A stretch of DNA of 64,000 nt from Ideonella livida. Its GTDB lineage: Bacteria; Pseudomonadota; Gammaproteobacteria; Burkholderiales; Burkholderiaceae_C. Shown here one piece after another: positions 27,711 to 36,802 of this stretch (positions are counted from its first letter, which is position 1; every line of letters starts with the position of its first letter). The stretch covers positions 55,182 through 119,181 of the forward strand of contig NZ_JAAGOH010000016.1 of the NCBI RefSeq assembly GCF_010499455.1, written 5' to 3'. The notes under the pieces are model-generated. The model searched no databases. It saw only the letters and a program-made list of their open reading frames with translations, and had not been told where the DNA came from. The position numbers were made by a program, and so were the translations under genes.

Positions 27711-28037
27711 ATGACCGACGCCGAGTATGACCGCCTCAGCCAGGAGCTGCTGCGCCGCATTGAGCAGCAGGTGGACCGCTGGCTGGATGACGATGTGGTG
27801 GACATCGACACCCACCGCACCGGGGGCCTGCTGGAGCTGACCCTGCCCGACCGCAGCAAGCTCATCGTCAACACCCAGCCGCCGCTGCAGGAGATCTGGC
27901 TGGCCGCCAAGGCGGGCGGCTTCCATTTCCGCCACGCGCAAGGGCGCTGGGTGGACACCCGCTCAGGCCTGGAGTTCCTGGCCTGCCTGTCCGAACAGGC
28001 CAGCCGCCAGTCGGGTGTGACGCTCACCTTTGTGTGA
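27711..28037 (+). CDS. cyaY: Iron-sulfur protein CyaY (frataxin)
   Basis: CyaY is the bacterial frataxin, which binds iron and tunes the IscS cysteine desulfurase during Fe-S cluster assembly. It has 108 residues. An acidic first helix (DAEYDRLSQELLRRIEQQVDRW, read in parts) is followed by DDDVVDID and the beta sheet with LELTLPDRSKLIVNTQPPLQEIWLA (in parts) and FHFRHAQGRWVDTRSG. ATG 27711 begins the family N-terminus. It is divergent from lptM and convergent with the lipocalin gene (20 bases apart). Confidence 0.93.
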   Translation: MTDAEYDRLSQELLRRIEQQVDRWLDDDVVDIDTHRTGGLLELTLPDRSKLIVNTQPPLQEIWLAAKAGGFHFRHAQGRWVDTRSGLEFLACLSEQASRQSGVTLTFV

Positions 28038-28056
28038 GCGGTGAGGGGTCGCGTCG

Positions 28057-29406
28057 CTACAGCCGCAGGCGGCCGGCATAGCCGGTCATCTCCAGGTAGC
28101 CCCAACCCAGGCGACGACCGCTGCCGGCCTCGCGCAGCTCCGACAGGCCTTCCCAGTAGACCGTGCCGGTGGTGCCGGCGGTGTCCATCTCCTGTGCCGC
28201 CATCAGCGCCACCAGCTCGAAGTGGCCGGCGGGCGTTTCCAGCCGCCAGTGCAGGGGATAGGTGGCCCCGGTGGCGGGGCTGCGCCAGCGCGCGGGCACC
28301 GCGACCGGGGCGCCAGCCGGGGGCCTGTCCAGCGGTTCCATCTTCACCTCGTGGGCCTGGAAGCGGCGCACCGGTGCCTGCGCCCCGCCTGCGCGCCAAC
28401 TGCCGCCCGCCCACACCGCCGGCGCGCGGCCGGCATCGGCCTGTGGTGCCACCGATTGGCGCAGCCGAAAGACGGTGAGCGCGCTGCCATCGTCCAGCAG
28501 CATGCCCAGCCAGTCCCAGCCGGCGGCGCCTGCTGGCATCAGGGTGTCGCTCCATTCGTGGTCCAGCCAGGCCAGGCCCTGCACCGCCTGTTCGCGGCTG
28601 CCCTGGCGCAGGCGTCCCTGCACCGCCAGGTGCGGATGGCTGTAGTAGTGGCTGGCCTCCGGCGGGCTGCCCGGCCGTCCGGGGCCCTTGCGTGAGAAGC
28701 CTGGCGTGGCCAGGCCGTCCCCTTGTGCCAGCAGCGCTTGGCCGGCCTGCAGCTGCAGCCGTAGGCCAAAGCCGCCTTGGGCGCTGCGGGCCTCCACCTG
28801 CGTCTCATAACGGGCCGCGCCACCGGGGGGGCCGGGCTCACGCCGCAGGAACCAATCGCCCAGGTGCACCTGCAGGTCGGCGCGCGCGGCGGCGGCCAGG
28901 TGCTCGCGCTGCGCGGCCGGCACGCCCGGAGGCGGTTCCTCGCCACTCCAGCGCTGCAGCCGCTGGTCGTGCTGGTGCCGAGGGGTTGCGCCCAGGGTGG
29001 TCAGCGCGGCATGGGCCAGCAGCAGCTGGCGCGGCACCAGGCGTCCGGACCAGGCGGTGGTGTCCTGGCCCCAGCCCGTGAGGCTGCGGAAGAAGGTGAC
29101 CTGAAAGCCCATCAGGTTTGCGCTGGCCTGGGTGGGGCCGGCGGAGTCCGTGGGCCGCAGCCAGCCGGTCAGGTACCACCATTCGATGCGTGCGCCCGGG
29201 TGGGCGCCGTGGTCGCGTGGAAACTGCAGTGCACGGTCCGGCCGCACCGGATCGGGTGTCTCCTTGGGGGGCGTTTGCGGCCCGCGGGCCCAGGTGGCGC
29301 CGGGGTGGCCGGCGGCCAGGCCCGTGCCTGCGCCCAGGCGGGTGAAGGCCCAGGCGGCGCTGCAGCCCAGCCAGTGCCGGCGGCGTGCGGGGTGGGGGGC
29401 GCTCAT
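28057..29406 (-). CDS. AttH/CrtC-like lipocalin-domain protein (ABC system accessory)
   Basis: This 449-residue exported protein is the third gene of an ABC operon. An N-terminal signal with a twin-arginine-like RRRHWLG (8-14) precedes a hydrophobic, Ala-rich stretch. The body has the AttH/carotenoid 1,2-hydratase-like pattern: FPRDHGAHPGARIEWWYLTGWL (in parts), NLMGFQVTFFRS, HYYSHPHLAVQG and AWLDHEWSD. Members next to FtsX-type transporters are thought to be periplasmic partners, not carotenoid enzymes (family knowledge). One base separates its start from the permease stop. No crt genes are present. Confidence 0.8.
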   Translation of the reverse strand: MSAPHPARRRHWLGCSAAWAFTRLGAGTGLAAGHPGATWARGPQTPPKETPDPVRPDRALQFPRDHGAHPGARIEWWYLTGWLRPTDSAGPTQASANLMGFQVTFFRSLTGWGQDTTAWSGRLVPRQLLLAHAALTTLGATPRHQHDQRLQRWSGEEPPPGVPAAQREHLAAAARADLQVHLGDWFLRREPGPPGGAARYETQVEARSAQGGFGLRLQLQAGQALLAQGDGLATPGFSRKGPGRPGSPPEASHYYSHPHLAVQGRLRQGSREQAVQGLAWLDHEWSDTLMPAGAAGWDWLGMLLDDGSALTVFRLRQSVAPQADAGRAPAVWAGGSWRAGGAQAPVRRFQAHEVKMEPLDRPPAGAPVAVPARWRSPATGATYPLHWRLETPAGHFELVALMAAQEMDTAGTTGTVYWEGLSELREAGSGRRLGWGYLEMTGYAGRLRL

Positions 29407-29407
29407 G

Positions 29408-32074
29408 TCACCAATCCTCCTTGACCGCGCGCACCGCGTCGCCGCCGGCGGCACGCCGGGCGGTCAGGGCGGTGGTGAGCAGGCCGGCGGCCAGGACGGC
29501 GCCACTCAGCTCCGCCAGCTGGCCCACCGGCACCTGCAGCGGCATCGTCCAGTGGAAGCTCTGTGGGTTGACCACAAAGACCAGCACCGCGCTGATGGCC
29601 AGGCCCAGGGCGGTGCCCACCAGCACGCCGGCACCCAGCCACCCGGCGGTTTCCAGCACCACCACCTGCAGCACCTGGCGGCGGGTCAGGCCCAGGTGCA
29701 CCAGCAGGCCGAATTCGCGCCGCCGGGCCAGCACTTGGGCGGAGAGGCTGGCGGCCACGCCGGCCAGCCCGATGGCGATGGCCACCGCCTGCAGGTACCG
29801 GGTGACGGCAAAGCTGCGGTCGAAGATCTGCATCGACAGGGCCTTGATCTGCGCGGTGCCAGCCGTCTCCAGCGGCTGGGCGGGGGCCCCCAGTGCGGTC
29901 ATCGCCCGGCGCAGGCCGGCTTCTACCTCCGCGGGCGCGGCCCCGGGATGCAGCCACAGCGCCAGCTCGTTGAGTCGGGGGTCGCCGCTGAGGCGGCGGT
30001 AGTCGTCCAGGTCCATGGCAATGCTGCCGAATTGCCGGGCGTAGTCGCGCCAGACACCGCGCACCCGCACCGTCACGCCGCCGCCATCCACGTGCTCCAG
30101 CGGCAGTGTGAGGGTGGCGCCAGGGGCCACGCCATGCAGCGCCACCACCGCTTCGCTGACGAAGACGCCGACCTCGCCCGGCACGGCCGGCTGTGGTGCC
30201 GACAGCAGGGGCAGCCGCCGGGTCGGGTCGGGCCCCAGTGGGCGCGCCTGCAGCCACACCGCCGGCTGGCGCGGCGACAGGCGCAGCATCAGGCTGCGTC
30301 CGGGCTGGACCCGCGCCACCCCGGGCAGGGCGGCGGCGGCCTGGGGCAGGTCGGGGGGCAGCAGCAGGTGGGCGCCGGCCTGCCCGGGCTCGCCCGCCCG
30401 TGCGTAGAGGTCGGCCGGCAGCACCGTCTCCAGCCAGTCGGCCACTGCGCTGCGGAAGCTGGCGACCATGACGGTGAGCGCCACGCACAGGGCCAGGCTG
30501 GCCACCACGCCCGCCACCGCGGCGGTGGCGGTGCCGCGGTGCCGCCGCGCACGTTGCAGCGCCAGCAGCAGCAGGGGATGGCGGGCTGGCCCGGGGCCCC
30601 GGTGGCCCAGCAGCAGGTGCACGGCACGTGGCACCAGGGCGATGCCGCCCACCAGCCAGGCGGCCACGGCACCGTAGGCCGCCAGGGGCAGTCCCTGCCA
30701 GGGGGGCAGCAGGGCGAGGAGGGCGCCGGCAGCCAGCAGGGCCAGGGCTGGCCAGGCGGGGGGCACGTCGGCGGTGGTTTGCCCCAGGCCCTTGAGGGCT
30801 TGCGCCGGGGCCAGCCGGGCGGCCTGCGCCGCTGGCCACAGGCCGCCCGTCACCGCGGCCAGCACCCCCAGGCCGCCAAAGAGCACGGCGGCAGCGCCGT
30901 CCCAGCGCAGGCTGGGGGCCACGCCGGTGAAGTAGCCGCCACCCAGGTCGCCGGCCAGCAGGCGCAGCGCAGCCATGGCCATGCCGGTGCCCGCGGCCAG
31001 GCCCAGCAGGCTGGCCACAGCGCCCAGGGCGGCGCATTCCCACAGCACCAGGCGGCGGCGGCCAGCGGCGTCCAGGCCGAGCACGCCCAGCAGGGCCAGG
31101 GCCGGGGTGCGCTGGGCCACCGCCAGCGAGACGACCGAGAACACCAGGAAGGCGCCCACCACCAGGGCGACCAGGGCCAGCACGGTCAGGTTGACACGGT
31201 AAGCGCGGGACAGGGCCGAGACGCGCTGCTGGCTGTCGTCGGGCGATTCGGCCTGCACGGTGGCGGGCAGGGCGGGGCCGCCGTCCCAGCCGCGCTGCAA
31301 GTCGGCCAGCAGGGCCTGGCGGTCGGCGCCCGGTGCCAGGCGCAGGTCCACACGGCTCAGCCGGGGCGGGGCATCCCCTTGCAGGCGCTGGGCGCCGGCC
31401 ACGTCCATCACCGCCAGCGGCGGCCCGGCGGCGCCGACCGCCCCAGCCACCCGCAGGCGCAGGGTCCGCCCCTGGACGAGCAGCTCCACGTGGGTGGCGT
31501 GGGCCACGGTGGGGCCGGTCAGCCCCAGGGCCTGGGCCGCGGCGGGGTTGAGCCAGAGCCGCTCAGGGTCCAGCAGGTCCAGGCCGGCCGGCCGCGCCCC
31601 GGCGGCGGTGGGCGCGTCGGAGCCGGCTTCATCGGAGGTGGCGCCGGCCGCCGTCGTGGCGCGGGGCATGAGCGCCGGGGCCACGGCCGACACGGTCAGG
31701 GGGTCCACCCCGCGCAGCTGCAGGGCCTGCCAGGCGGGGGCGGGCCGGTCTGCTTGGGGCAGGGGGCGTGCCAGCACCTCCAGGTCCAGGCGCGGATGCA
31801 CCAGTTGCACCGCGGCATGGCCCGCCAGGCGTGGCAGCCACTGTTCGTCCAGGCCGGCGGGGCCTTGGCCGACCAGGCTCAGGTCAGGCTCGCCGTTGGC
31901 GGTGCGGGTGGCGGCGGAGAACTCGCTCAGGGCCGACTCGTTGATCAGGTGCACCGAGAAGGCCAGCGCCACGCCCAGGGCCACGCTGAGCAGGGCGGCC
32001 AGCTGCCGCCAGGGATGGGCGCGCCATTCGGCCCAGGACAGGTGCCAGCGCCGCAAGGCGCGTGGACGGTCCAT
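29408..32074 (-). CDS. ABC transporter permease, FtsX/LolE-like, two-domain
   Basis: This 888-residue MacB/FtsX-type permease has an N-terminal helix at about 20-42 (LAALLSVALGVALAFSVHLI) and a large periplasmic part. Groups of helices follow (VNLTVLALVALVVGAFLVFSVV, several Ala/Leu-rich segments in the middle) and a C-terminal set ending in VLAAGLLTTALTARRAAGG. Two FtsX domains are apparent, as in AttF/AttG-like or YbbP proteins. These use ATP to act on periplasmic or outer-membrane substrates instead of moving solutes through a channel. It lies 4 bases after the ATPase gene. Confidence 0.88.
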   Translation of the reverse strand: MDRPRALRRWHLSWAEWRAHPWRQLAALLSVALGVALAFSVHLINESALSEFSAATRTANGEPDLSLVGQGPAGLDEQWLPRLAGHAAVQLVHPRLDLEVLARPLPQADRPAPAWQALQLRGVDPLTVSAVAPALMPRATTAAGATSDEAGSDAPTAAGARPAGLDLLDPERLWLNPAAAQALGLTGPTVAHATHVELLVQGRTLRLRVAGAVGAAGPPLAVMDVAGAQRLQGDAPPRLSRVDLRLAPGADRQALLADLQRGWDGGPALPATVQAESPDDSQQRVSALSRAYRVNLTVLALVALVVGAFLVFSVVSLAVAQRTPALALLGVLGLDAAGRRRLVLWECAALGAVASLLGLAAGTGMAMAALRLLAGDLGGGYFTGVAPSLRWDGAAAVLFGGLGVLAAVTGGLWPAAQAARLAPAQALKGLGQTTADVPPAWPALALLAAGALLALLPPWQGLPLAAYGAVAAWLVGGIALVPRAVHLLLGHRGPGPARHPLLLLALQRARRHRGTATAAVAGVVASLALCVALTVMVASFRSAVADWLETVLPADLYARAGEPGQAGAHLLLPPDLPQAAAALPGVARVQPGRSLMLRLSPRQPAVWLQARPLGPDPTRRLPLLSAPQPAVPGEVGVFVSEAVVALHGVAPGATLTLPLEHVDGGGVTVRVRGVWRDYARQFGSIAMDLDDYRRLSGDPRLNELALWLHPGAAPAEVEAGLRRAMTALGAPAQPLETAGTAQIKALSMQIFDRSFAVTRYLQAVAIAIGLAGVAASLSAQVLARRREFGLLVHLGLTRRQVLQVVVLETAGWLGAGVLVGTALGLAISAVLVFVVNPQSFHWTMPLQVPVGQLAELSGAVLAAGLLTTALTARRAAGGDAVRAVKEDW

Positions 32075-32078
32075 GGCG

Positions 32079-32777
<699 letters not shown>

Positions 32778-32795
32778 GACGGCGGGCTGGCGGGC

Positions 32796-33320
32796 TCAGG
32801 CGCCGGCCTGGGCGCCCAGGAGGTAGTCGGCCTTGCCCAGGTCCACACCGTTGTGGCGCAGCAGGGCATAGGTCGTGGTGACATGGAAATAGACGTTGGG
32901 CAGGGCCCAGTGCTTGACGTAGGCCTCGCCCTTCATCGTGCGTGTGGCGCCATCGCGGCCCACGGGGAAGGTGATGTCGCGGTCTTCCTGGCCGTCCAGG
33001 GCGTTGGCGGGCACGGTGGCCAGCCAGGCCAGGGTTTTGGCGATGCGCTCGCGCAGCTGGGCCAGGGTGGTCTCGTCGTCGGCAAAGCGCGGGGCGTCCA
33101 GGGCCCCCACGCGGGCGACGGCCAGTTTGGCCGCGTCGCAGGCAATGCGCACCTGCGAGGCCAGCGGCAGCATGTCCGGTGCCAGCCGCGCCTGCACCAG
33201 CACGTTCACGTCGAACTTGCGCACGGCGGCATGGGCTTCGGCCTTGGCCAGGCAGTGGTCCAGGTTGGCCAGCATGGTCTGGAACACGGGCAGGCAGGCC
33301 GAGGACAGGGTGAGGGACAT
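32796..33320 (-). CDS. DUF1993 family protein
   Basis: This 174-residue cytoplasmic protein matches the DUF1993 pattern: SLTLSSACLPVFQTMLANLDHCLAKAE at the N-terminus (in parts), LPLASQVRIACDAAK and the C-terminal NVYFHVTTTYALLRHNGVDLGKADYLLG (in parts), with conserved His near TTTYALLRHNGV. The function is unknown; the fold resembles DinB-like helical bundles. ATG 33320 is chosen because the family begins there; the open frame extends upstream through a regulatory region. It is divergent from the lipoprotein-kinase operon. Confidence 0.82.
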   Translation of the reverse strand: MSLTLSSACLPVFQTMLANLDHCLAKAEAHAAVRKFDVNVLVQARLAPDMLPLASQVRIACDAAKLAVARVGALDAPRFADDETTLAQLRERIAKTLAWLATVPANALDGQEDRDITFPVGRDGATRTMKGEAYVKHWALPNVYFHVTTTYALLRHNGVDLGKADYLLGAQAGA

Positions 33321-33407
33321 GGAGAGGCTCCGTGGTGCTGAGGTGCGGCCCATGTTACGGGCCGGCCGCCGGGTGCGTGCGGACGGGGGCTTGAGCCGGC
33401 CAGGCCT

Positions 33408-33422
33408 GAAAAGAAACGAAAC
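33408..33422. promoter_or_regulatory. CpxR-like direct repeat upstream of the Spy-like operon
   Basis: GAAAAGAAACGAAAC is three copies of GAAAM in 5-base steps, in a GC-rich gap between divergent genes. OmpR/CpxR-type regulators bind direct repeats of this kind. It lies about 126 bases before the operon whose third gene is an OmpR-type regulator, so autoregulation is plausible but unproven. Confidence 0.35.
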
Positions 33423-33547
33423 ACGGCGATACGGCGATGAAAGGACGGCCGCCCGCCGCCCCGGCACGATGACGTCCAGGGTGATGCCCCGGCCGGTTCC
33501 GGCCGTCACCTCCCCTCCCCACGTTTCCACTTCAAGAGGAGTTCCGC

Positions 33548-34024
33548 ATGTCCCGCTGGTTCAAGCCCTGGATCCGACGCAGCCTGATCGCCGCGACCGC
33601 CCTCACCGTCACCCTGGGCCTGGGCGCCTGCGGCCACCGCCCGTACGGCCACGGGCCGATGAGCGAGGGCGAGTGGGTGGCGGCCAGCGCCAAGATGGTG
33701 GACCGCATCGGGAGCCGGCTGGACCTGGACGCGACGCAGCGCCAGCATCTGCAGGCCCTGGCCGACACCCTGCGGGCCCAGCGCGCCCAGGTGGCCGGCG
33801 AGCCCGGCAGCGGCCGGCGCGAGGTGCAGGCCCTGTTTGCCGGTGAGCGCTTTGACCTGGCCGGCGCCCAGTCCCTGGTGCAGCGCAAGACCAGTGCCGT
33901 GCAGACCGCCAGTCCGCCCGTGCTGCAGGCCCTGGCCACCTTCTACGACAGCCTGAAGCCGGCACAGCAGGCCAAGGTGCGTGAGTTCCTGGCGCGGGAG
34001 CGTGGCCATGGCTGGCGCGGTTGA
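33548..34024 (+). CDS. Spy/CpxP-like periplasmic lipoprotein
   Basis: This 158-residue lipoprotein has the signal TLGLGAC (lipidated C28) followed by a His/Pro/Gly-rich stretch (GHRPYGHGP). The body is helical and charged, with an LDLDATQRQHLQALADTLRAQR stretch like the LTxxQ motif of Spy/CpxP stress chaperones, and ends in LKPAQQAKVREFLARERG. Spy/CpxP proteins bind unfolded periplasmic proteins or hold a sensor kinase off. The location at the head of an operon with a two-component system fits such a role (inferred). AAGAGGAG precedes ATG 33548. Confidence 0.75.
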   Translation: MSRWFKPWIRRSLIAATALTVTLGLGACGHRPYGHGPMSEGEWVAASAKMVDRIGSRLDLDATQRQHLQALADTLRAQRAQVAGEPGSGRREVQALFAGERFDLAGAQSLVQRKTSAVQTASPPVLQALATFYDSLKPAQQAKVREFLARERGHGWRG

Positions 34025-34541
34025 TCCCTGCCTCCGGGGCCTCAGTCCGGAGGGCGAAGGCCTGGCCGACCGCGCCGCGCCTGAGGCCGGACCGTGGCGC
34101 CGCCGCCTGAGCCCGCCGCGTCTGGCCCTGGGTTTGGGGGCCCTGGCGCTGGGCCTGCACGCCAGTGTCTGGGGCGGCGATCCGGCTTGGGGTCAGGCCC
34201 CCGCGGCCGGTCTGGCGCTGCTGGGCCTGGGCCTGGGGCTGATGGTCTGGGCCCTGCGCAGGTTCGGTCAGGCGCACACGCCCTCCCGCCCCGGGCAGGT
34301 GCCGCAGCTCCTGCTGGACGAAGGGCCCTTTGCCCTGAGCCGCAACCCGATGTACCTGGGCAAGGCCCTGGGCTTGGCCGGGCTGGGCCTGGCCCTGGGC
34401 GTGCCGGCGCTGCTGGGGGCGGCCGTGGCCTTCATGGCCGCGGTGCAGGTGTTGCACATAAGGCCTGAGGAGGTGCTGATGCGCCAGCGCTTTGGCGGCT
34501 GGTACACCGACTATGCTGCCCGCGTCCGCCGCTGGCTCTGA
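34008..34541 (+). CDS. Isoprenylcysteine methyltransferase-like membrane protein
   Basis: This 177-residue integral membrane protein of the ICMT/PEMT methyltransferase superfamily has three or four hydrophobic segments (about 35-105 and 125-150). The SAM/substrate signature SRNPMYLGKALGLAG (about 104-118) and the C-terminal RPEEVLMRQRFGGWYTDYAARVRRW are present. In bacteria the substrates of such proteins are mostly unknown; they often sit in stress or envelope operons. ATG 34008 overlaps the lipoprotein gene by 17 bases. The regulator gene begins 23 bases after its stop. Confidence 0.82.
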   Translation: MAGAVDPCLRGLSPEGEGLADRAAPEAGPWRRRLSPPRLALGLGALALGLHASVWGGDPAWGQAPAAGLALLGLGLGLMVWALRRFGQAHTPSRPGQVPQLLLDEGPFALSRNPMYLGKALGLAGLGLALGVPALLGAAVAFMAAVQVLHIRPEEVLMRQRFGGWYTDYAARVRRWL

Positions 34542-34564
34542 GTCACCGCACGCCGTTCCCCACC

Positions 34565-35302
34565 ATGCCCCACCTGCTCCTGATCGACGATGACCATGAC
34601 CTGGGCCCCCCCCTGGGCAGCTACCTGCGGCGGTTCGACTTCACGCTGGAGCAGGCCTTGGCGCCCAGCCAGGGCCTGGCCCGTCTGGCCGCCGGCGGCG
34701 TGGACGCGGTCATCCTCGACGTGATGCTGCCCGAGATGGACGGTTTTGAGGTCTGCCGCCGCCTGCGCACCGGGCCCCCGGCGCTGCAGGGCCTGCCGGT
34801 GCTGATGCTCACCGCCCGCGGCGAGCTGACCGACCGGGTGGTGGGCCTGGAGTTGGGCGCCGACGACTACCTGCCCAAACCCTTCGAGCCCCGTGAGCTG
34901 GCCGCCCGGCTGACCACCATCCTGCGGCGCCAGCGCGGCGCGGCCGCGGTCCCGGCTGCGCCGTTGGCCGCCGAGCCGGTGCTGCGCTTCGAGGGGCTGA
35001 GCCTGGATCCCCTGCGTCGGGAAGCTCGGCGCCTGGCCGCCGGCGAGCCGGCCGGGCCGGCCCTGGAGCTCACCGGCACCGAGTTCGAGCTGCTCCTGCT
35101 GCTGGCCCGGGAGCCCGGCCGGGTCTTCAGCCGTGACGAGATCCTGGGCCGCCTGCGCGGGCATGACGCCGAGCTGTTCACCCGGGCGGTGGACATCCTG
35201 GTCTCGCGTCTGCGCCGCAAGCTCGAGCCGCTCGACTGCATCCGCACCTTGCGCAATGCCGGCTACAGCTTTGCCGGCGCTCCCCTGGGGGCGCTGCGTT
35301 GA
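34565..35302 (+). CDS. OmpR/CpxR-type response regulator
   Basis: This 245-residue regulator has a receiver domain (about 1-120) with acidic D8-D10 in LLIDDDHDLG, phospho-acceptor D54 in AVILDVMLPEMDGFEV, T83 in LMLTARGE and K105 in YLPKPFEP. The winged-helix OmpR domain (about 145-238) has ELTGTEFELLLLLAREPGRVFSRDEIL (in parts) and a C-terminal RRKLEPLDCIRTLRNAGYSF. It probably controls the envelope operon it belongs to. Its stop overlaps the kinase start by 4 bases. Confidence 0.93.
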   Translation: MPHLLLIDDDHDLGPPLGSYLRRFDFTLEQALAPSQGLARLAAGGVDAVILDVMLPEMDGFEVCRRLRTGPPALQGLPVLMLTARGELTDRVVGLELGADDYLPKPFEPRELAARLTTILRRQRGAAAVPAAPLAAEPVLRFEGLSLDPLRREARRLAAGEPAGPALELTGTEFELLLLLAREPGRVFSRDEILGRLRGHDAELFTRAVDILVSRLRRKLEPLDCIRTLRNAGYSFAGAPLGALR

Positions 35303-36690
35303 GTCCCGCCCACCGGGACCGCCTGGCCCGGCTGCACGCCTGGTGGCACCAATGCCACGCCTGCCGCCACCGGTTGGGCCGCCACTGGCGCCACTCCATC
35401 GGCCTGCGCCTGGTGGCCTTGTTCATGGTGCTGGCGCTGCTCAGCAGCTTGCTGGTCATGGGCGGGCTGCAGCGTGCGGTCGGTGGCGCCTGGCGCGAGA
35501 TCGGACGCCCCCTGGTGGCCGACTACGTGGACCATCTGGTGGCCGAGCTGGGCAGCCCGCCTGACCGTGCCCGGGCCCAGGCCCTGGCCGACCGGCTGCC
35601 CCTGGTGGTGGTCATCGAGGGGCCCGACGGCCGCTGGCAGACCCGACGCGGCGCCGCCGACGGCCAGCCCGACCGCCCCGGCGAGCCTGCGCTGCCGCCA
35701 CCGGCCGTGCGCGAGGGCCTGAGCCGGCTCACCGCCGATGGGCACCGCATCCTGATCACCTTGGACGCCGAGGCGCTGCACCGCCAACCCCGGCGCTGGG
35801 GGCTGACCATCGTCGGCCTGCTGCTCACGCTGGTGGCCATCACCTGGGCCATCGTGCGCCGGCTCATCCGTCCTCTGCGGGACATCGGCGCCGGGGCCGA
35901 GCGCTACGGCCGCGGCGACTTCACCCAACCCATCCCCGTGCGCCGGCCTGACGAGCTGGGTGAGCTGGCCGGCCGGGTCAACACCATGGCCCGTGATCTG
36001 GCCGACATGCTCGACGCCAAGCGGGCACTGCTGCTGGCCCTCAGCCATGAACTGCGTTCCCCCCTGACCCGCGCCCGCCTGAACGCCGAGTTGGTGGCCG
36101 AGGGCCCGGAGCGCGACGCCCTGCTGCGCGACCTGGGCGAGATGCGCAACCTCATCACCGACCTGCTGGAGAGCGAGCGCCTGGCCCAGCCCCATGCCGC
36201 CCTGCAACGCGAGGCCACCGACCTGACCGGCCTGCTGCACAGCCTGGTGGCCGGCGGCGGCCACGGCCCCGCGCGGCCGGCCCGCCTGGACCTGCCCACC
36301 GACCTGCCTGCCGGCTGGGTGGACCGCCAGCGCCTGGCGCTGCTGCTGCGCAACCTGTTGGACAACTGCGCCCGCCATGCCGCGGGCGCCCCGCAGTTGC
36401 CCGCGGTGCTGGTGCGGCTGCAGCCTGCCACGGGCGACGGGGCGCCCAGGCTGGTCTTGAGCCTGCGTGACCACGGCCCCGGGGTGGAGCCCGCGCAGCT
36501 GGCCCGCCTGGCCCAGCCCTTTCACCGCACCGATGCTGCGCGTCAGCGCAGCACCGGCGGCGTGGGCCTGGGCCTGTACCTGGCGCGGCTGGTGGCCCAG
36601 GCGCATGGCGGCCGCCTGGAGGTGGAGAACGCCCACCCCGGCCTGTGCGTGCGGCTGACCCTGCCGTGGCCGGCACCCCCTGCCGCCTAG
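35299..36690 (+). CDS. HAMP-domain sensor histidine kinase (CpxA-like)
   Basis: This is the cognate kinase of the preceding regulator, 463 residues. It starts at TTG 35299, which shares TTGA with the regulator stop; no ATG lies before the first membrane helix. The first helix is at about 34-56 (LRLVALFMVLALLSSLLVMGG), then a periplasmic loop to about 160, a second helix (LTIVGLLLTLVAITWAIV), a HAMP domain (RRLIRPLRDIGAGAERYGRGDFTQPIP), H-box ALSHELRSPLTRARLN (His near 251) and an ATPase domain with NLLDNCARHA and VGLGLYLARLV. The class is EnvZ/CpxA-like, reading envelope conditions. Confidence 0.92.
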   Translation: MSPAHRDRLARLHAWWHQCHACRHRLGRHWRHSIGLRLVALFMVLALLSSLLVMGGLQRAVGGAWREIGRPLVADYVDHLVAELGSPPDRARAQALADRLPLVVVIEGPDGRWQTRRGAADGQPDRPGEPALPPPAVREGLSRLTADGHRILITLDAEALHRQPRRWGLTIVGLLLTLVAITWAIVRRLIRPLRDIGAGAERYGRGDFTQPIPVRRPDELGELAGRVNTMARDLADMLDAKRALLLALSHELRSPLTRARLNAELVAEGPERDALLRDLGEMRNLITDLLESERLAQPHAALQREATDLTGLLHSLVAGGGHGPARPARLDLPTDLPAGWVDRQRLALLLRNLLDNCARHAAGAPQLPAVLVRLQPATGDGAPRLVLSLRDHGPGVEPAQLARLAQPFHRTDAARQRSTGGVGLGLYLARLVAQAHGGRLEVENAHPGLCVRLTLPWPAPPAA

Positions 36691-36802
36691 CGCCTGTGGG
36701 GCGCGTGCCGGCGCCCCTGAGCTGTCGCAGATCAAGCGCCACGCGCCGCACAACGTCTGGACACGGTTGCGGGTCGACCTGCCGGCGACAATGCGCGCCA
36801 CC

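Noticed and set aside
28057..29406. Carotenoid 1,2-hydratase (CrtC)
   Set aside because: It is part of an ABC operon and no carotenoid genes are present; the AttH-like reading fits better.
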